Source of the DNA: Bog-756 sp035949055
GTDB taxonomy: Bacteria; Actinomycetota; Acidimicrobiia; Acidimicrobiales; RAAP-2
Reading direction: 5' to 3'
Assembly: GCA_035949055.1 (NCBI GenBank)
Contig: DASZIO010000060.1
Location: 62,001 to 126,000, forward strand
DNA: 64,000 nt
Shown here: positions 35,620 to 44,109 of the stretch, in pieces
Numbering within the stretch: the stretch's first letter is position 1
Layout: each line of letters opens with the position of its first letter
Translations under genes and position numbers: made by a program
Notes under the pieces: generated by a model
Seen by the model: only the letters and a program-made list of their open reading frames with translations
The model's database searches: none
What the model was told of the DNA's origin: nothing

Positions 35620-36593
35620 CGCCCGACCTCGTTGCCGACCTGGGTGGCCGGCACCGGCGGTCGCTCGAGATAGCCGTGACTCACCAGGAAGTGGATGAGC
35701 GCGTCCGCCGCGGCCGGTGCCTCCACCGGGCCCACCACGGTCGGCGGGTCGTGAGCCACCAGCGCGCCGGTCAAGGCCAGCACGCGGGTGCGGGGGTCTG
35801 GGCCGGTCGGGGCCGGGATGGCCCGGGTCGGGGGTCGGAACGGCAGGGTGGGGCCCACCTGAACCAGGTGGTCGGCGGCGTGGCGCTGGGCATCGCCGGA
35901 GCGGTCGACCGCCACCGACGAGGCCTCGGCGGCGAGGGCCCCGGCCAGCGAAGCCCGCCGCAGCGTGACCCCGGCCGGCTCCACCGAACAGACCGCCGGC
36001 AGGGGCACCCGGAGGCGTTCGCGCCAACCCCCGTCGAGTCGGCGTTCGGCCAGGACCGCCAGGACCGCGGGTTCCGCGCCGGCCGGGGGCGCCCCGCTCT
36101 CGAACTCGAGGTGAACCAGCCCGAGTGCCTGCGCCGCCCCGAGCTCGTGGGCCAAGAAGGCGGGTAGGGCGCCGGTCCCCCGGTCGGCCGAGCGGTCACC
36201 ACACATCACCAGCGCAGGTGGCCCGAACGGGGAGAGGGCTGCCGCGATCCGCCGGGCCAACCCGTGTTCGTCCGCGGCCAGCTCCTCGGCGTACGCCTGC
36301 TCACCCGCTTCGTCGAGCGGAACCCGCACGACCGACGCTCCGAGGGCCTGCGCCTCGATGAGCACCGGTTCGACGGTCGGGGGTCCGGCCGACACCACCA
36401 GAACCCGACCGCCCCAGGCCTCGGCGGCCCGCAGGGCGTGCTCCAGGGCGGCCGCGTCGGCGGCCGACCACCCGATGCTCCAGCGATCGCGATGCACGGC
36501 ACCGGTGAGCGGGTCGACCCGCGGGCGTTGGTCGGTGACGCGTAAGCAGGCCACCACCAGAGGGCGCCCATCGGCGGCGGGGGACGAGTTCAT
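35616..36593 (-). CDS. fixA: Electron transfer flavoprotein beta subunit (FixA-like), mycofactocin-associated
   Basis: A 325-residue EtfB/FixA homologue: a beta-subunit fold with VVACLRVTDQRPRVDP, an adenosine-binding segment DRSADRGTG and LAHELGAAQALG. Usual EtfB is about 250-260 residues; here a C-terminal extension of about 65 residues is present. The nucleotide motif DGDTxQ is altered (no Gln). It pairs with the FixB-like alpha subunit to hold FAD. It lies between fixX and mftE with 4-base overlaps on both sides. Confidence 0.85.
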   Translation of the reverse strand: MNSSPAADGRPLVVACLRVTDQRPRVDPLTGAVHRDRWSIGWSAADAAALEHALRAAEAWGGRVLVVSAGPPTVEPVLIEAQALGASVVRVPLDEAGEQAYAEELAADEHGLARRIAAALSPFGPPALVMCGDRSADRGTGALPAFLAHELGAAQALGLVHLEFESGAPPAGAEPAVLAVLAERRLDGGWRERLRVPLPAVCSVEPAGVTLRRASLAGALAAEASSVAVDRSGDAQRHAADHLVQVGPTLPFRPPTRAIPAPTGPDPRTRVLALTGALVAHDPPTVVGPVEAPAAADALIHFLVSHGYLERPPVPATQVGNEVGR

Positions 36594-36925
36594 CCGTGGT
36601 GGAAGACGACGCCCTGACCGCCGTCGGGGTAGGTCCAGGTGATGGCGCCTTCGTGGTTGCAGACCATGTAGCAGGTCCCGCATTCGAAGCACTCCTCATA
36701 ATTAAAGAGGATCCCGCCGTCCGCGGTCGGGGCGAACAGCGCGGCGGGACAGGCCGTCACACAGGCGCGGGTGGTGCAGGAGCGGCAGACCTCGGAGTCC
36801 ACGATGATGTGAGCTCGCCTCCCCACCCGGAAGTCCACCGTCGCCATGCGGTCCTCGAACGAGACCCCCCGCCATCGCGACCGGTCCGATCCACCCGGGG
36901 CCGAGGCTTCGGGAGGCAGGCTCAT
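36590..36925 (-). CDS. fixX: FixX-like ferredoxin
   Basis: A 111-residue ferredoxin-like protein with two Cys clusters, CRSCTTRACVTACP and CFECGTCYMVC, separated by a short Asn/Tyr-rich segment, as in FixX and the ETF:quinone oxidoreductase C-terminus. It would carry electrons between FixC flavin and the quinone. ATGA overlaps join it to fixC before and fixA after. Not membrane-spanning. Confidence 0.9.
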   Translation of the reverse strand: MSLPPEASAPGGSDRSRWRGVSFEDRMATVDFRVGRRAHIIVDSEVCRSCTTRACVTACPAALFAPTADGGILFNYEECFECGTCYMVCNHEGAITWTYPDGGQGVVFHHG

Positions 36926-38256
36926 CCGAAGATCCTCAGTCCACGCAGGGTGTCACCGGCCAGATGGCGAAGCTTCACACCGTGCCGGGCCGCGGCGGCC
37001 CGGGTGATCCGGAGGCCGCCGGGCTTTGGGGCGGGATTGGTAACCGTGAACATCCCCTCGACCACGTCGCACACCAGGGCCGGATAGCGCTCCTGAACCC
37101 GGTCAGACAGGAGCAGGGCCGGCGCCTTGCGCAACCGCTTGTGATCGGCCAGCACGAACTGGCGCTCGAGGGCGGTCCGGTATGAGGAGAGCCCCCGGGC
37201 CGAGCAGTCACCCGAGGCGATGGCCCGGTCGACCGCCTGCCCGGCGGCGAACCCGGAGCCGATGGCGAAGTTGACCCCCTCCAACCAGAGGCCGGCGGCC
37301 AGCGTCATGGCGGCGGCATCGCCGGCCACCACCATCCCGTCGCTGGCCAGCTCCGGCATGGCGTCGTAGCCGCCCTCGGGGATGAGGTGGGCGGCGTACT
37401 CGCGCAACGACGACCCCCGGAGGTACGGGGCGATGGACGGGTGGGCTTTGAGGTCGGCGACCAGCTCCTCGGGTCTGACCTTGGCCTCGGCCAGATGGGG
37501 GAGTGACAGCACCACGCCGACGCTCACCGTGTCTCGGTTGGTGTAGAGGAAACCGCCCCCGGGAATGTCCCGCGTGCATCCGAGCATCTCGATGTCGACG
37601 CCTTCGTGAGGTTGGAGACCGAACCGCTCGTCGATGACGTCCCCGTCCAGCTCGAGCACCTCTTTCACGCCCAGTGTGTGATGGGCGGCATCGGCCGGCG
37701 GGAGCAGCTTCGCCTCCTTGGCGAGCAGCGAGTTGACCCCATCACAGGCGATCACCGCCTTGGCCCGCAGTTCGGCGCCGTCACGGTCGGTGCGCACCCC
37801 GATCACCTGTCCCGCGCCGTCCCGCACCAGTCCGGTGGCGACCGTCGAGGTGAGTAGTCGCGCGCCCGAGTCGGTGGCCTTGTCGGCCAGCCACGAGTCG
37901 AACTCGGACCGCAGGGTGGTCATGCCGTTGAAGGGCGCTCGCCCCCATTTTTCGGACCGGTAGTCGACCGAGACCGACTGGGACCCCGTCATCATGGTCG
38001 TCGAGCGGCGCACCACCCATCGCTCCACCGGCACCTCCTCCCACCAGTTGGGCAGGAGGTCGTCCAGTACCCGGCCATAGACGACACCGCCGTAGACGTT
38101 CTTCGATCCGGGGAACGGGCCGCGCTCGACCATGACCACCGAGCGACCGGCCCGGGCCAGGGCCAGGGCGGCTGCCGACCCGGCCGGACCGGCACCGACC
38201 ACCACGGCGTCGAACGTGGCGGGTGCCGTCGCATCGGGCGGGTCTGGTTCAGTCAT
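36922..38256 (-). CDS. fixC: FixC-like ETF:quinone oxidoreductase flavoprotein
   Basis: A 444-residue FAD-dependent oxidoreductase of the FixC / ETF-QO family: N-terminal Rossmann DAVVVGAGPAGSAAALALA, later VIACDGVNSLLAKE and the FAD-closing GDAAAMTLAAGLWLEGVNFA. It accepts electrons from the FixAB flavoprotein and passes them to FixX and the quinone pool. Its start overlaps the fixB stop by 8 bases and its stop overlaps fixX by 4. Confidence 0.92.
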   Translation of the reverse strand: MTEPDPPDATAPATFDAVVVGAGPAGSAAALALARAGRSVVMVERGPFPGSKNVYGGVVYGRVLDDLLPNWWEEVPVERWVVRRSTTMMTGSQSVSVDYRSEKWGRAPFNGMTTLRSEFDSWLADKATDSGARLLTSTVATGLVRDGAGQVIGVRTDRDGAELRAKAVIACDGVNSLLAKEAKLLPPADAAHHTLGVKEVLELDGDVIDERFGLQPHEGVDIEMLGCTRDIPGGGFLYTNRDTVSVGVVLSLPHLAEAKVRPEELVADLKAHPSIAPYLRGSSLREYAAHLIPEGGYDAMPELASDGMVVAGDAAAMTLAAGLWLEGVNFAIGSGFAAGQAVDRAIASGDCSARGLSSYRTALERQFVLADHKRLRKAPALLLSDRVQERYPALVCDVVEGMFTVTNPAPKPGGLRITRAAAARHGVKLRHLAGDTLRGLRIFG

Positions 38257-39316
38257 CGTCGGCCATCCTCCCGACGGGCCGCACCGCGGTCGCGCCGTCC
38301 ACGCCGAGGCGCTGGGCCAACTCGAGCAGTAGGGCGGGCGCGTCGGTGACCAGGCCGAGCTGGGCCATGGCGGTCATCGGGCACGAGCTGTCGATGTTCA
38401 CGCTTATCACGTGCCGTCGGGCGTCGATGCCGCCGACGTGCTGGATGGCGCCGGAGACTCCGAACGCCACGTACAGGTCGGGGTGGATGGTGACGCCGGT
38501 CGTGCCGATCTGGCGCTCGTAGTCGGTCCACCCGGCGTCGGTGGCCACCCGGGTCGCACCGGTCGAGGCGCCGATGGCTGCGGCCACCTGTTCCAACAGG
38601 TCGAAGCGGGCGGCGGCGACGGTGTCGTCGACACCGGTGGCCAGGCCGGCACCGCCGGACACCACCCGGGTGGCGTCGGCGAGGTCCATGGTGCGGACGT
38701 CCGGCTCGAGCACCGCCACCGGCTCCGGGTCCGGCCCCACCTCGGTGACACGACCGCCATCGGGGCTAACCAGCGGCAGGGGCTCGAGGCGCGGGACGGC
38801 CCCGGCCGGGGCGTCGAGGCCCGACATGGGCAGCAAGGTCACGACGGCCGGTCCCGCCACCGCCACCGGCAGCATCACCCGGTCGTCGAGTCGTGACAGG
38901 GTGGCCCGCGCCGCCGCCCGTCCGTCTGCGCCGCGCCAGCCGCGCGCATCGACGGCTCCAGCCAGCAGCGGGCGCCCGAGGGTGGCCGCCAGCCGGGGGG
39001 CCAGGTCACGTCCGTCCGGGGAGGAGGGGAGCACCACCAACGGGACGGGTTCGACCGCATGGGCCAGGGTGGCGGCCAAGCGGGCCGGCCGGAGTCCCGG
39101 CCCGGTCTCGGCCCACAGGGCCCGCCTGGCGCCGAGCAGGGCACGGGCACCGGCCTCGGCCCCCGACCCGACCACGATGGCCGTACCCCCGGCCGCTTCG
39201 ACGGCCGCGGCGGCGCCCGTCGGCAGCCGTCCGTCGCGCGCCACTACGACGGCCACCGAGCGCTCGACCCCGTCGACCGCCCCGGCTCGGCCGGTGGGCT
39301 CGGTCACCCCGGTCAC
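38249..39316 (-). CDS. fixB: Electron transfer flavoprotein alpha subunit (FixB-like), mycofactocin-associated
   Basis: A 355-residue EtfA/FixB homologue. The N-terminal half is divergent and Ala-rich; the C-terminal FAD-binding half is clear: RVVSGGAGL, ERQIGTTGVTIHPDLYVA, FGVSGAIQHVGG and ISVNIDSSCPM. FAD bound here carries electrons between the dehydrogenases and FixC. The GTG was chosen because it overlaps the OYE stop (GTGA) and gives a normal length. Confidence 0.9.
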   Translation of the reverse strand: MTGVTEPTGRAGAVDGVERSVAVVVARDGRLPTGAAAAVEAAGGTAIVVGSGAEAGARALLGARRALWAETGPGLRPARLAATLAHAVEPVPLVVLPSSPDGRDLAPRLAATLGRPLLAGAVDARGWRGADGRAAARATLSRLDDRVMLPVAVAGPAVVTLLPMSGLDAPAGAVPRLEPLPLVSPDGGRVTEVGPDPEPVAVLEPDVRTMDLADATRVVSGGAGLATGVDDTVAAARFDLLEQVAAAIGASTGATRVATDAGWTDYERQIGTTGVTIHPDLYVAFGVSGAIQHVGGIDARRHVISVNIDSSCPMTAMAQLGLVTDAPALLLELAQRLGVDGATAVRPVGRMADDD

Positions 39317-41289
39317 AACGACACCGCCGCCCGGTGACCCTCGATGACGGCGGCATGGGCGCGCCGCGGGGCCAGGCAGTCCCCGACGCGGAAGACGGGG
39401 ACCGGTCGGTCCCTGAGGGCCCGCCACAATCCGTCCTCCGGCTGCTGGTGGACCGAGCACACCACCCAGTCGGCGATGCGCTCTTGGTCGGAGCCGGTGG
39501 GGTGATGCTGCAGGGTGAGGACCAGGCCCGGGCTTCCGTCGTCCCGGTGACGAACGCCCATCGGCACCAGGTCCACGGTCTGACCGATTCCCTTGGCGTG
39601 GGCCTTGACGTTCCACGTCTCGAGGTCGAGGGTGATCCCGAGGTCCTGGGCCACCACCATGGCGCTGGTGACGATCTCCACCCGGCAACCTCGGTCGGCC
39701 AGCCACTCCGCCGTCGAGGTGGCCTGATGGAACCCGAGCTCGTCGACCAGGACCACGTCCCCTTCGGGCGCCACCCGGCCCTCGAGGACGTCGCGGACGT
39801 CGACCACCCGCGGATGGTCACCCGCCCACCACGGCCGCAAGGGCCGTGCCCCGGTGGCGATGATCACCGCGTCGGCCTGCTCGTCGTCGATCGTGTCGGG
39901 CGTGGCCTCGGCGCCGGTCCGGATGTCGACGCCTTCACGGCGGGCGGCCACGATGAGGTTGCGGGTGATGTCGAGGAACTCGGCCCGGCTCGGCACGCGG
40001 GCCGCCACCTGGACCTGCCCCCCGAGCCGGTCCTTCCGCTCGAACAGCGTCACCCGGTGCCCGCGCTCGGCGGCGCTGACCGCGGCCTGGAGCCCCCCCG
40101 GTCCGCCCCCGACCACCATCACCCGGCGACGGTGGGTCGGAACGGGAAGGGTGGCCGACTCGAGACCGGTCCTCGGGTTCTCGATGCAGCCCAGCCAGCG
40201 GTTGAGGCCCATGCGCCCCACGCATTCCTGGTTACAAGACAGGCAGGTCCGGATGTCGCCCGCATGTCCGGCGCGCGCCTTGGCCCCGAAATCGGGGTCG
40301 GCGATCTGCCCCCGGACCACGCCGACCAGGTCGCACAGTCCGTCTTCGAGGGCCCGATCGGCCTGGCGCGGGTCCTTGAAACGTCCGACTCCGACGACCG
40401 GCAGGCCCACGGCCTGGCGGATGGCGCTGGGGATGAACATGGCATAGCCGGGCGGGACCTGCATGCTGGCTTCGATCATGAAGAGAGTGGCGGTGGCCAC
40501 CCCGATCGATGTGTTGATGTAGTCGACCTGCCCCGTGGCGTCCACCAGACGGGCGATCTCGACGGCGTCGTGGATGTCTGTGCCGCCTTCGATGAGCTCG
40601 TCACCGCAGATGCGCACCCCGAGGGCATGGTCGGGCCCGATGGCGGTGCGGACCGCTTCGACCAGCTCCAGCAGGAGCCGGGCCCGGTTGGCGAGCGGAC
40701 CGCCGTACTCGTCGTCCCGATGATTGGTGGCCGGGGAGAGGAACCCACGCACGATGGAGGAGTGCGAGCACTGGAGTTCGATGCCGTCGAACCCACCGTC
40801 GACGCAGTGGCCAGCCACCTGCGCGTACCCGGCCACGATCTGGCGGATCTCGTGGGGCTCGACCGCCTTGGGCACCTCGCGGAACATCGGGTCGGCGACC
40901 GGGCTCGGGGCCCAGACCGGCAGGCGCGAGTACATGCTCGAGGCCTGGCCGCCGTTGTGGTTGATCTGGGCGAAGATGGGCACGTCGTAGGCGTGCACGG
41001 CCTCGGTGATACGCCGGTAACCGCGCACGACCTCGGGGTTGAACCCGTGGATGAGTTTCTCGTAGGGCCAATCGGTCGGGTGGGTGGAGTGCTCCTCGGT
41101 GATGATCAGACCCGCACCTCCCGCGGCCCTCGCCGCGTAGTAGGCCGCGTGCTGTTCGGTCGGGAGCCCCGCCGTGGCGTAGTTGGTGAGGTGGGCGGAG
41201 AAGACGATCCGGTTCGGCACGGTGACCGGCCCGAGCCGGAGGGGAGTGAACAGGTACCGGTAGCCGGAGCCCGAGCTCATCGGCGTCAC
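39313..41289 (-). CDS. Mycofactocin-system FadH/OYE family oxidoreductase (copy 1)
   Basis: A 658-residue flavoenzyme of the 2,4-dienoyl-CoA reductase type: an old-yellow-enzyme TIM barrel (about 10-350), a 4Fe-4S motif CLSCNQEC with the fourth Cys 11 residues on, an FAD domain with VVGGGPGGLQAA (about 390) and an NAD(P) domain. Such members of mft clusters (TIGR03996/TIGR03997 groups) have no proven substrate. GTG 41289 overlaps the SDR stop (GTGA); an ATG three codons later is the alternative. Confidence 0.88.
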   Translation of the reverse strand: MTPMSSGSGYRYLFTPLRLGPVTVPNRIVFSAHLTNYATAGLPTEQHAAYYAARAAGGAGLIITEEHSTHPTDWPYEKLIHGFNPEVVRGYRRITEAVHAYDVPIFAQINHNGGQASSMYSRLPVWAPSPVADPMFREVPKAVEPHEIRQIVAGYAQVAGHCVDGGFDGIELQCSHSSIVRGFLSPATNHRDDEYGGPLANRARLLLELVEAVRTAIGPDHALGVRICGDELIEGGTDIHDAVEIARLVDATGQVDYINTSIGVATATLFMIEASMQVPPGYAMFIPSAIRQAVGLPVVGVGRFKDPRQADRALEDGLCDLVGVVRGQIADPDFGAKARAGHAGDIRTCLSCNQECVGRMGLNRWLGCIENPRTGLESATLPVPTHRRRVMVVGGGPGGLQAAVSAAERGHRVTLFERKDRLGGQVQVAARVPSRAEFLDITRNLIVAARREGVDIRTGAEATPDTIDDEQADAVIIATGARPLRPWWAGDHPRVVDVRDVLEGRVAPEGDVVLVDELGFHQATSTAEWLADRGCRVEIVTSAMVVAQDLGITLDLETWNVKAHAKGIGQTVDLVPMGVRHRDDGSPGLVLTLQHHPTGSDQERIADWVVCSVHQQPEDGLWRALRDRPVPVFRVGDCLAPRRAHAAVIEGHRAAVSL

Positions 41290-42125
41290 CGGGCCGACGC
41301 GCCGGCGTCGACCGTCATGGTCAGGCCGGTCACATGGCGCGACTCGGCGGAGGCGAGGTAGAGGACGGCCTCGCTCACCTCTTCGGGGCTGAGGACGTCG
41401 ACGGGCAGGGAGTTGAGATAGAGGGAGCCGGTCCGGGGGTCGGATTCGATCCGCTCGGTCAGCCCGGACAAGCCCACCAGCATCGGCGTGTCGACGCCGG
41501 TTGGGTGGATCGAGTTGACCCGGATGCCCCCGCTGGCGAGCTCGTTGGCCAACATGCGCATCACCCCTACCATCCCGTGCTTGGAGGCCACATAAGGGGC
41601 GAGGAAGGGTTGTCCTTTCAGCCCGGCGACCGAACTGATGAGGATGAGTGACCCCCCTCCCGACTCGAGCAGGTGGGGGATGGCAGCGACGCAGGTGTTC
41701 CAGGTTCCGCTCAGGTTGATGCCGACGACCGCGTCCCACACCGCCGGGGTGACCTCGTCCCACCGTTGGACGGTGCAGACGCCGGCGTTGGCCACCACGA
41801 TGTCGAGCCGGCCGAGCTCGCGCACCCCGTGGGTGACGGCCGCCGCCATGGCGTCGGGGTCGCGCACGTCGGCCCGGCTGGTGACGACCCGGGCCCCGGT
41901 GGCCGCGACCAGCCGGGCCGTCTCCTCGAGATCGGCCGGCGTGGCCATGGGGTAGGGGACGTCGTCGATGTCGGCACAGAGGTCGAGGGCAAGTAGGTCG
42001 GCCCCTTCGGCGGCCAGCCGCACCGCATGGCTACGACCCTGGCCCCGGGCGGCCCCGGTCACCACCGCCACTCGACCCGACACCCGCCCCGGGCGACCAT
42101 CCACGGAGGGGTCGGGGGCGGTCAC
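41286..42125 (-). CDS. Mycofactocin-coupled SDR family oxidoreductase (TIGR03971 type)
   Basis: A 279-residue SDR with VVTGAARGQGRSHAVRLA and the insertion LDLCADIDDVPYPMATPADL that marks the mycofactocin-coupled group, whose NAD cannot exchange freely and which therefore needs mycofactocin as electron acceptor. Catalytic text ISSVAGLKG and YVASKHG is intact. The GTG start overlaps the second OYE gene (GTGA). An alcohol/carbonyl substrate is likely but not identifiable. Confidence 0.92.
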   Translation of the reverse strand: MTAPDPSVDGRPGRVSGRVAVVTGAARGQGRSHAVRLAAEGADLLALDLCADIDDVPYPMATPADLEETARLVAATGARVVTSRADVRDPDAMAAAVTHGVRELGRLDIVVANAGVCTVQRWDEVTPAVWDAVVGINLSGTWNTCVAAIPHLLESGGGSLILISSVAGLKGQPFLAPYVASKHGMVGVMRMLANELASGGIRVNSIHPTGVDTPMLVGLSGLTERIESDPRTGSLYLNSLPVDVLSPEEVSEAVLYLASAESRHVTGLTMTVDAGASAR

Positions 42126-44107
42126 GAGGCCACATCCACGGTGGCGGCGACGGTGCCGGGACCGGCCACGGCGGCGATGGCCAGGGCCTGGCGCCGACCC
42201 TCGAGGACCGCTTCGAGCACGGTGCGGGGCGCCACGCAGTCGCCGGCCCGGCGGGTTCCCGGCCGCGCCAGGTAGAGGGACTCCTCGGGCAGGCGGTGGC
42301 CGCAGTCGACCACGGCGGCACAGGGCACCGAACGCCGCTCGGCGGTCCAGACGTCCTCGATGACGGCCCGGCCCGTCGCCGTCTCGCGCAGCCGCGACCT
42401 GAGCTCTCGACGTACGCCGGCTCGCTGCAGACGGGTGTTGGCGTCGGCCAGGTCCCCGGTGCGCGACAGCTGTGCTCCGGCCACCTGGTCCGGCGTCACG
42501 AGGGAAACCTCGCGTCCCGCGCCCGCCAGCCATTCGGCCACCCCGACACCGACCGGGCCGCCCACCGGGTCGTCAACGACGATGGGCCCGTCGACGAGCC
42601 CGTCCGGTCCCCGGCCGAGGAGGCTGAGGGCGTCGACCCGTGCCGGGCTGCGGTCGTCCGGTGCCGGGCCCGCGTCGACCGCGGTTGCGGCGCGCCCTCC
42701 GGTAGCCAGCACCACCTCCTCACCCCGGGAGGTGGCTCCGTCGATGTCGGCCACGTGCGCCTCTCGCCCGGTCTCCACCGTCACCCCCAGATGCAGGCAC
42801 TCGGCCAGGAGCCAATCGGTGAGCGCGGCCAGCCGCTTCCGTCCCGGCCCGGTCGCTGCGGTTCTGAACGCCCCGCCGGGGAGGTCGGCCCGCTCGAGCA
42901 CGCGCACCGTGTGCCCTCGCCCGGCGAGCACGCGGGCGCACTCGAGGCCGGACGGCCCGGCTCCCACCACCAGCACCTGGCGGCTCACCTCGTCGGTGCC
43001 GTCGGGGTCCGGCTCGATCGTCTCGTAACCGCTTCGCGGTTCGCCCACACACGACACCACCGGGTTGCGGTCGTCCCGCACGCGGCAGGCCTGGTTGCAG
43101 AGGATGCAGGGTCGCACCCGTGCCGGAGTGCCGGCGCGTACCAGGCTGACCAGGTTGGGCTCGGCGATCTGGGCCCGGGTCATCTCCACCGCGTCACAGA
43201 CCCCGCCGGCCAGGGCCGCGTCGGCTGCTGCCGGCTCGACGACGCTGCCCTGCAGGGCCACGAGCGCCCGTCCCTGAGCGGCAGCACGCATCTGCCGGCA
43301 CAGGTCGAGATTGAAGGTCGGCGGAGTATGGGCGTCGGGACGGTAGGCCGAGGATGAGAACGGCCCGCCGCGCACCACCACGATGAGGTCCACCAGCTCG
43401 GAGAGGACGTCCACCTGCTGGGCCGCCATGTCGGGGGTCACCCCGGCCCAGGGGGCGAGCTCGTCACAGCACAGCCGCAGCGACAGGACAGGCCCGACCC
43501 CGAGCGCGCCCCGGACGGCTTGCAGCACCTCACCGGTCAGGCGGAGGCGGTCCGCATATTCGTCGGTGCGCTGGTTGGTGAGGCCCGAGTGGAACTGGCG
43601 CAGCAGCGAGGTGTAGCCGGCATCGACCTCGACGCCGTCCAAACCGACGTCGAGGGCGCGCCGAGCGGCCCGGGCGAACCCGTCGACGACCTCGGCGATC
43701 TCCCGCGGCTCCAACTCGGCCGGCATCTCACGGCTGACCACGTCGGCCACCGGTGAGGGCGCCCAGAGGACCGACTGGGAGAAGGCGCTCGATCCTTGCC
43801 CCCCGCAGTGCCCGAGGCCGGCCAGCACCAACGTTCCATGCGGCTGGCAGGCGGCCGCCACCGCCGCCCAGCCCGGCCCGCAGGACTCGGCCAATGGGGC
43901 TCGCTCGTAGGGCCAATCGGATCGGAGCACCGACGCCGTCTCGGTGATCACCATGCCGGCTCCGCCGGCCGCCCGGGCCCGGTAGTAGGCCGCATGGCGG
44001 TCGCTCAACCGGCGACCACGGCCCAGGTTGGTCTCGTGGGGGCCGAAGATCACCCGCGACGGCGCCGTCCGTCCGGCCACCGCCATGGGGTCGACCAGGC
44101 CTGCCAC
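42122..44107 (-). CDS. Mycofactocin-system FadH/OYE family oxidoreductase (copy 2)
   Basis: A 661-residue paralogue of the other OYE in this operon with the same domain order: TIM barrel, iron-sulfur motif CILCNQAC plus a Cys 11 residues later, FAD-binding VVGAGPSGLECARVLA and a more divergent NAD(P) domain. Both copies have HxGGQ where FadH has HxGR, so the substrate pocket differs from dienoyl-CoA reductase. It begins 2 bases after the mftC stop, in the place where mftD stands in the mycobacterial locus. Confidence 0.88.
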   Translation of the reverse strand: MAGLVDPMAVAGRTAPSRVIFGPHETNLGRGRRLSDRHAAYYRARAAGGAGMVITETASVLRSDWPYERAPLAESCGPGWAAVAAACQPHGTLVLAGLGHCGGQGSSAFSQSVLWAPSPVADVVSREMPAELEPREIAEVVDGFARAARRALDVGLDGVEVDAGYTSLLRQFHSGLTNQRTDEYADRLRLTGEVLQAVRGALGVGPVLSLRLCCDELAPWAGVTPDMAAQQVDVLSELVDLIVVVRGGPFSSSAYRPDAHTPPTFNLDLCRQMRAAAQGRALVALQGSVVEPAAADAALAGGVCDAVEMTRAQIAEPNLVSLVRAGTPARVRPCILCNQACRVRDDRNPVVSCVGEPRSGYETIEPDPDGTDEVSRQVLVVGAGPSGLECARVLAGRGHTVRVLERADLPGGAFRTAATGPGRKRLAALTDWLLAECLHLGVTVETGREAHVADIDGATSRGEEVVLATGGRAATAVDAGPAPDDRSPARVDALSLLGRGPDGLVDGPIVVDDPVGGPVGVGVAEWLAGAGREVSLVTPDQVAGAQLSRTGDLADANTRLQRAGVRRELRSRLRETATGRAVIEDVWTAERRSVPCAAVVDCGHRLPEESLYLARPGTRRAGDCVAPRTVLEAVLEGRRQALAIAAVAGPGTVAATVDVAS

Positions 44108-44109
44108 CG

